NCBI RefSeq assembly: GCF_037975245.1
Contig: NC_092568.1
Location: forward strand, 32,150,501 to 32,214,500
Length of the DNA: 64,000 nucleotides
Origin: Apostichopus japonicus
Taxonomy: Eukaryota > Echinodermata > Holothuroidea > Aspidochirotida > Stichopodidae
Direction: 5' to 3'
Of the stretch, positions 59,670 to 64,000 are shown piece after piece. Numbering within the stretch: the stretch's first letter is position 1; each line of letters begins with the position of its first letter. Made by a program: the position numbers and the translations under genes. The notes beneath the pieces are model-generated. The model searched no databases. It was not told the origin of the DNA and was given only the letters and a program-made list of their open reading frames with translations.

Positions 59670-61654
59670 ACATACATGTGAGGATGTATATTTACTGGAG
59701 ACGACCCATCTTTTTATCATTAAGTACTTCAGTGTGAACATTAGTTTTATCATAGTAAACTTGAAGGAATTTCTTTCTGTTGCATCTTGACATTCTTGTT
59801 GTCATGTTGCCCATAGCAACATGAAGCCTTTATGTTGATGTTTCTCAGGAGAGTGGTATGTGTACCACATTCCACGAGCCAGACAGCTATATGTTTACAT
59901 TTCTTACTGGTACTGTAGCACTTTATAGTCCATCTGTTTTCCAAGCCCATCTCCTGAAAGCTTATATGTTTCCTGTACTTTCTGACCCTGTTTTTCTGAA
60001 CCATGAATGTATCAGGCACTATACTGTAACTGTCCAGTAGGCTGTATTTATACCAGATCACTGGTGGGCTAATTTTCCTTTTGTTCACTGGATAATTAGT
60101 GACAGAGAACAAATAGGGCGTAATTTTCCCAATTGATGTTTAAATAGGAAACAGTTGGCGGACCAGCTTGGCCTATAACCTATGACAAATGGCTCAGAAA
60201 TTTACTTGCTATTCAGGCAAAAGAAAGGAGAAATTTTGTTGAATTTTTCCTCAAAACTTGGTCTGACTAAAAACTAAATGGTTTTTACCAAAGATTATAC
60301 AGCAAGTTTTTAATCAATTTAAACAGTTTAAAAATGTTCCAAATTTTCAAGCTCTTATGTCGTTATTTCTAATTTTCTACAAAAAAAATGAACTTGAAAT
60401 GGCCAAGCTAATGAACTACATTGTGACAAGATTTTGTATCAAGTAATAATATTTAACCAAAAATAAAATCTACTTTTGAAGCTTTCTGAATGGAAGCTGC
60501 ATACAGTCGCTCCATGGTACAGCACAGTGCATTTAATCGTGCAGACAATTACTTTGTGTAACTCAGAGTTTGTCATCAGCTGTATCTTAAAATCTCTACC
60601 AGTTCAACTGCTCCAGATTTGATACCATCTTGGTGAATGACAGCCGATGAATCATCTCTGAGTTTTATTGATTTCATTCTTTACCCTACATCCTCTTCAC
60701 CTCTGGTGTACATGTACAGTAATTAAAGACAAGCCTGTATATTCGGAATAATTACATCAGATCCCGGATCTTCTCTCCCCTGTATGACGGTCTGCTTTCA
60801 TTATCTTGTAACTATAATTATTCATCATTTTTGTCATCAAGTTCGTGGTTCCATTAGCATTTATCGCTGAATTGTTAATCTACAAGAGATGCTGCTGCTC
60901 CCAGCAGGTCACTTAATCATCTCAGATGGAGATGGAGTCTGTGAGAGGTTGAGGGCATTCTCCTTTATATGACCTCATCAGTGAGTTATCACTGCTCCTG
61001 GTCACAAAAATGCATGATTTTATCAATTATTGAAAGTTTTACGATGTACTGTATGAATAATACCCCAACCAGTGGTTTGTTTTGTGTACATTATCTCTGT
61101 GTGCGGTTATTCAAATTCTGAGTTTGGTTATGGAAACAAAGTTCAGTTTGGGCTGTAAAGTTGTATTAGGGCTGACTGTTTAAAGAAATTGGAAAGCGAT
61201 ATCAGAGGTTATGTTAAGGGTTTTTAAATTGCAGAAAAATTATCGACAAATTCACTCAGTTGCATGATCACAGAAAAACAAAATGTGTGCAGCTAGCCAT
61301 TACCATGCAGTGGCAGTATCCAACATTAGCAAGTGGGGCATATATATTAATGTGGCCTTCACACAGTATGTAAGCTGATCAGTACTGTGCGTAGACTTCC
61401 AGGGAGCAAAGCTATAGTCAATGATGCATTCAATAAGATGATATTAGTACATACCATATATGCTGCATGCAAATAGGAATTACCAATATTGATGTCTACA
61501 AGTCAAGCTATTAACACTGTAACAACTTGGCTGAGTTTGTGCTTCTCATGGATCATAAAGTACAGTCCTCTGTGCAAAACATTTGTAACGTTACTCTCAC
61601 TCTCATGCAAACTGAGATCAACTTTATTAAACCACAAGGGTAATTGCATGCTCA

Positions 61655-61855
61655 TATAAAACAGGATATGAGATACAAACATTAATATACAGTATGTAAA
61701 CCTAAAACGTACAGTATCAAGCAATTGTAAGAATATGAAAACATACAGTAAGCCATTTTAAAACAGGATATGAGATACAAACATTAAAGTATGAAAACCT
61801 AAAACATACAGTATCAAACAATTGTAAGAATATGAAAACATAAGACATTTTAAAA
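61655..61855. repeat. Tandem duplication, period ~102 bp
   Basis: aaacaggatatgagatacaa ... aacctaaaac(g/a)tacagtatca ... caattgtaagaatatgaaaa is repeated at 61659 and 61761 with few differences; the second copy has small deletions. Confidence 0.85.
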
Positions 61856-63279
61856 CATGCAGTAAAACAATATACAAAGCTCAGGACAATGGCAAGAGAG
61901 TACAGTCGGAACAGAAGAAACAGCCAGACGAGATCTAACGTTAAAAGTCTTCATTATAAAGTTTGATGCATTGTGAAATGAATGAGGAAGAATGTCGTCT
62001 GGCTATTTTTAAGAATATATGATCTTAATTCACAAATGTCATAACTGAAATGGTGCAACCTTTCACAATAGTAGATGCAAGCATTAACAGAGAATAAATG
62101 CTCTTATGCAAAAGACAATTATCAATGATACTTTTAATGTTTTTTATGATTATCTCTGCATCTAAGCTGTTTGGTTTCTCAAGATGATATATACTCTACT
62201 CTGCTTATTGGTTTGATGCCTTGCAAACTCTCATATGAAAGCCTGGAGGGACAGAAAGAGATGGAGAGGGATAAATTTTGCCATGATTCACCGTCGTTAA
62301 TCTTTCCTCACTGACTGTGATACCGTACCTGCAGTGTAGATTATGTACCATGTTTACTGTAAATGTCAATGTGTTTACAATAAATGTGAGATAATCACTC
62401 GGAGCAACATGTTGTGTAGGATATTAACATTTCCAGTAATGATGTATACAGTGTGCTCCATTCGATCTGTTCAGGTTTAATTTCAGATTATCAAAGAAAG
62501 GTTCTCTGTATCTCTATTTGTAAATGTTAAAACTCTCCACACTAACTCAGGTTCATCTATAACACTGATGACTCATTTGCATCTCTGTTGCATTACAATC
62601 CCTTCTTTCTGGCCTCCTCCTTGTTCAGTTACTAGTATTGATTCTCAGCAGGCATCTAGTCCAACAAGCCATGTATTGTAATAACTCTCATCCATTTGCT
62701 GTTCCTTTGAAGACGAATAGAGATAGCTTTAGGTATATATATTGAAGGGTGCCTTTCTACTCTCCATTCAGTAAATATAAAGTTAGAAAGGAATGTAGGC
62801 TGCTTGAGGGCCTCCCCTGAGTTATTTGGAATTGTCTTACAGACTAGGGCTCCTTCCTTTTTACACATTGCAGCAAACTGTAGACTGTGTATATGCTGGT
62901 TGCTATAATATGCAGGGCTCAGTTAAAATTAAATCAGTGAGAGATATCAATGAGGATGTCTGCATACTTGTATGATGAGTGATTTACGTATTTCACCCAA
63001 ACACAGTGTAGTACTTATACTGAGACTTGTATAAAGGGAAAGGCAATTAGTGTAGTGTTACTCAGCCAGTGTGGATGATGGCATTGCCTGTATTGGACAC
63101 AATTTTGCACTGAACCATTCCAGTCCTTTAGTACTGTAAGCCTTGCAGATTTAATGAAAGCTTGTAGATGCACTATGGCATTATTTTAATCCTGTATATA
63201 TCTTTACCTTTCATAACTTTATTGGTGTCTGCTGTGTCCTGATCACAGCAGAATCAAGGGAAAGGTGATGCAGACAGAT

Positions 63280-63345
63280 CCTCTCCCATCCTCTCCCCTC
63301 CCTCTCATCCCTTCCCTCCCATGCTTGCTTCCCTTGCCCACCTAG
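63280..63345. repeat. Pyrimidine-rich tract
   Basis: CTCTCCC/CCCTCC-type sequence over about 65 bp, G-rich on the minus strand, about 200 bp upstream of the exon 29 acceptor. Confidence 0.7.
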
Positions 63346-63539
63346 ATCCCTCCCTAATATACCCTCCTAATTCCCTCTTCCTCTCCTCACAATGAAAATG
63401 GTATCACACAGATTGTTCATTGTACCAGTGCTTACTGTACTTATAGTTTAACCATTATTGTAAAAACAGTTATTTGAATTTCATATCCTATACTATTATG
63501 ATATATATATATTAAATTAATTTGAAATTTATTTTGCAG

Positions 63540-63702
63540 AGTAAAGAAGCTTGAAGATACCTTACGAGCCGTGCAACAGCTTGAGAAGGACACCAATGAT
63601 CTCAGACGGTGGTTGAGCAAAGTGGAAAGAGAACTGAGTACACCAGAGACTTATACAAGCTGTAACTTAGTAGAGATACAGGCCAAGCTGAAAGTCCAAC
63701 AG
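63540..63702 (+). CDS. SYNE1: Nesprin exon 29 (spectrin helix A; first exon shared with nesprin-1-alpha in vertebrates)
   Basis: One base completing Arg, then 54 codons (ttgcag / CAACAG|gtatac). (R)VKKLEDTLRAVQQLEKDTN, LRRWLSKVERELSTPE, SCNLVEIQAKLKVQQ, close to human VKKLKETLVAVQQLDKN ... LRTWLAHIESELAKP ... SCNSEEIQRKLNEQQ. The C-terminal repeats and the KASH anchor should lie downstream of the window. Confidence 0.97.
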
Positions 63703-64000
63703 GTATACATTATAACATACTATGATAGGAACCAATACCGAGAGTCAAAAACCATTTGTTACCCTGATAGGTGCTATTTAAAGTCAGTTTTAAGTTGAAA
63801 AAAATGTCACATTAAATGGTGTTGTTTTCCACCATGTTCTGAAATTCAAATCCGGTGAATGGATCAACACTGAAATATGTTTATACGGTAGTAACTATCT
63901 AATACTGCAAAATGTAGACAAAAGGAGAAATAAGAATCTATATATATATACCAGTGTTGATCATTAAATCAATAGCATCCAGGATTTATCCTTGATAGTT
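63703..64000 (+). other. Intron 29, start only
   Basis: Begins gtatac, phase 0, and runs off the window. A short TA run at about 63939-63950; nothing else. Confidence 0.8.

Larger units (their letters stand above)
56490..63539 (+). other. Intron 28 (7.0 kb, phase 2), at the nesprin-1-alpha start site
   Basis: gtgagt...ttgcag. Contains TG and TA runs (57028-57049, 57438-57456, 58961-58972), a SINE (59431-59669), a 102-bp-period duplication (61655-61855) and a pyrimidine-rich stretch (63280-63345). In vertebrates, as recalled, the short nesprin-1-alpha isoform joins its own first exon to the next exon at this phase-2 junction. I looked for an ATG-containing exon ending in phase 2 and found none convincing. 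Confidence 0.82.
1..64000 (+). other. SYNE1: Nesprin (SYNE1-type) giant gene, internal portion, 29 exons
   Basis: Nesprins are giant spectrin-repeat proteins that link actin and other cytoskeleton to the outer nuclear membrane through a C-terminal KASH domain bound to SUN proteins. The 29 segments listed here join in one frame with no stop. Identity rests on landmark matches to human nesprin-1 as recalled: TVEFVNQSA with DKTDMAELLGNMN (exon 17), RWNN (19/20), QQILFSIISDGQR (24), PDDISVLHERL (27), SDIEYKLAKLDDQW (28), VQQLEKD with LRRWLSKVERELS (29). Both ends run off the window; calponin-homology and KASH domains are not present. Of 28 complete introns, 25 are phase 0 and 3 are phase 2. Vertebrates have SYNE1 and SYNE2; a single invertebrate gene would be co-orthologous, so the symbol is used loosely. 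Confidence 0.93.

Noticed and set aside
61890-61975. First exon of a nesprin-1-alpha-like isoform starting ATGGCAAGAGAG
   Set aside because: The only donors in reach (gttaaa, gtttga) are poor and the phase does not fit the phase-2 acceptor of exon 29.
1-64000. Identity as dystrophin/utrophin, MACF1/dystonin or alpha-actinin/spectrin instead of nesprin
   Set aside because: Several exons (17, 23, 24, 27, 28, 29) match nesprin-1 motif by motif and in order; no such match comes to mind for the other families.
1-64000. CRISPR arrays, bacterial operons, prophage or plasmid features
   Set aside because: The window is intron-containing animal DNA; the tandem arrays lack spacer structure.

Overview
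The window is intron-rich, AT-rich animal DNA holding an internal part of one giant gene on the + strand: a nesprin (SYNE1/SYNE2-type; closest by recall to vertebrate nesprin-1). I place 29 coding segments with consensus GT/AG borders. Joined, they read about 2,670 codons without a stop: one very large first segment (708 codons) and then 28 smaller segments encoding spectrin-like repeats. From about 31.5 kb on, the protein can be followed almost segment by segment along human nesprin-1 as I remember it, up to the spectrin repeats where vertebrate nesprin-1-alpha begins. The N-terminal actin-binding calponin-homology domains lie left of the window. The membrane-anchoring KASH domain lies to the right.

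Organism (inference): an invertebrate deuterostome, perhaps an echinoderm such as a sea cucumber. The grounds are the close match to vertebrate nesprin-1, introns of about 0.2-12 kb, an L2/CR1-like LINE with tail-sharing tRNA-derived SINEs, and hAT MITEs. No species-level evidence is visible.

Layout. 1-2.1 kb: large exon of four diverged copies of a 134-155-residue unit that I do not recognise, ending in an acidic tail. 2.1-5.4 kb: four compact coiled-coil/spectrin exons. 5.4-17.1 kb: an 11.7-kb intron with a hAT MITE, a broken copy of part of exon 5 beside it, a 0.5-kb satellite, a tandem duplication, a double hairpin, a SINE, G-rich tracts and a candidate alternative first exon (10807-10893). 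17.1-26.3 kb: five exons. 26.3-31.5 kb: an intron with the 3' end of a LINE. 31.5-47.4 kb: dense spectrin exons with short introns carrying SINEs, a 52-bp tandem array and a hAT MITE. 47.4-56.3 kb and 56.5-63.5 kb: two long introns flanking one exon; the second sits where vertebrates start the short nesprin-1-alpha isoform. 63.5-64 kb: the last exon and the start of the next intron.

The most notable items are the four-unit repeat exon, a possible internal promoter and first exon in the largest intron, and a 68-bp exon fragment whose only differences from its source are synonymous and which abuts a transposon end. There is no second protein-coding gene that I can support, and no functional RNA gene.
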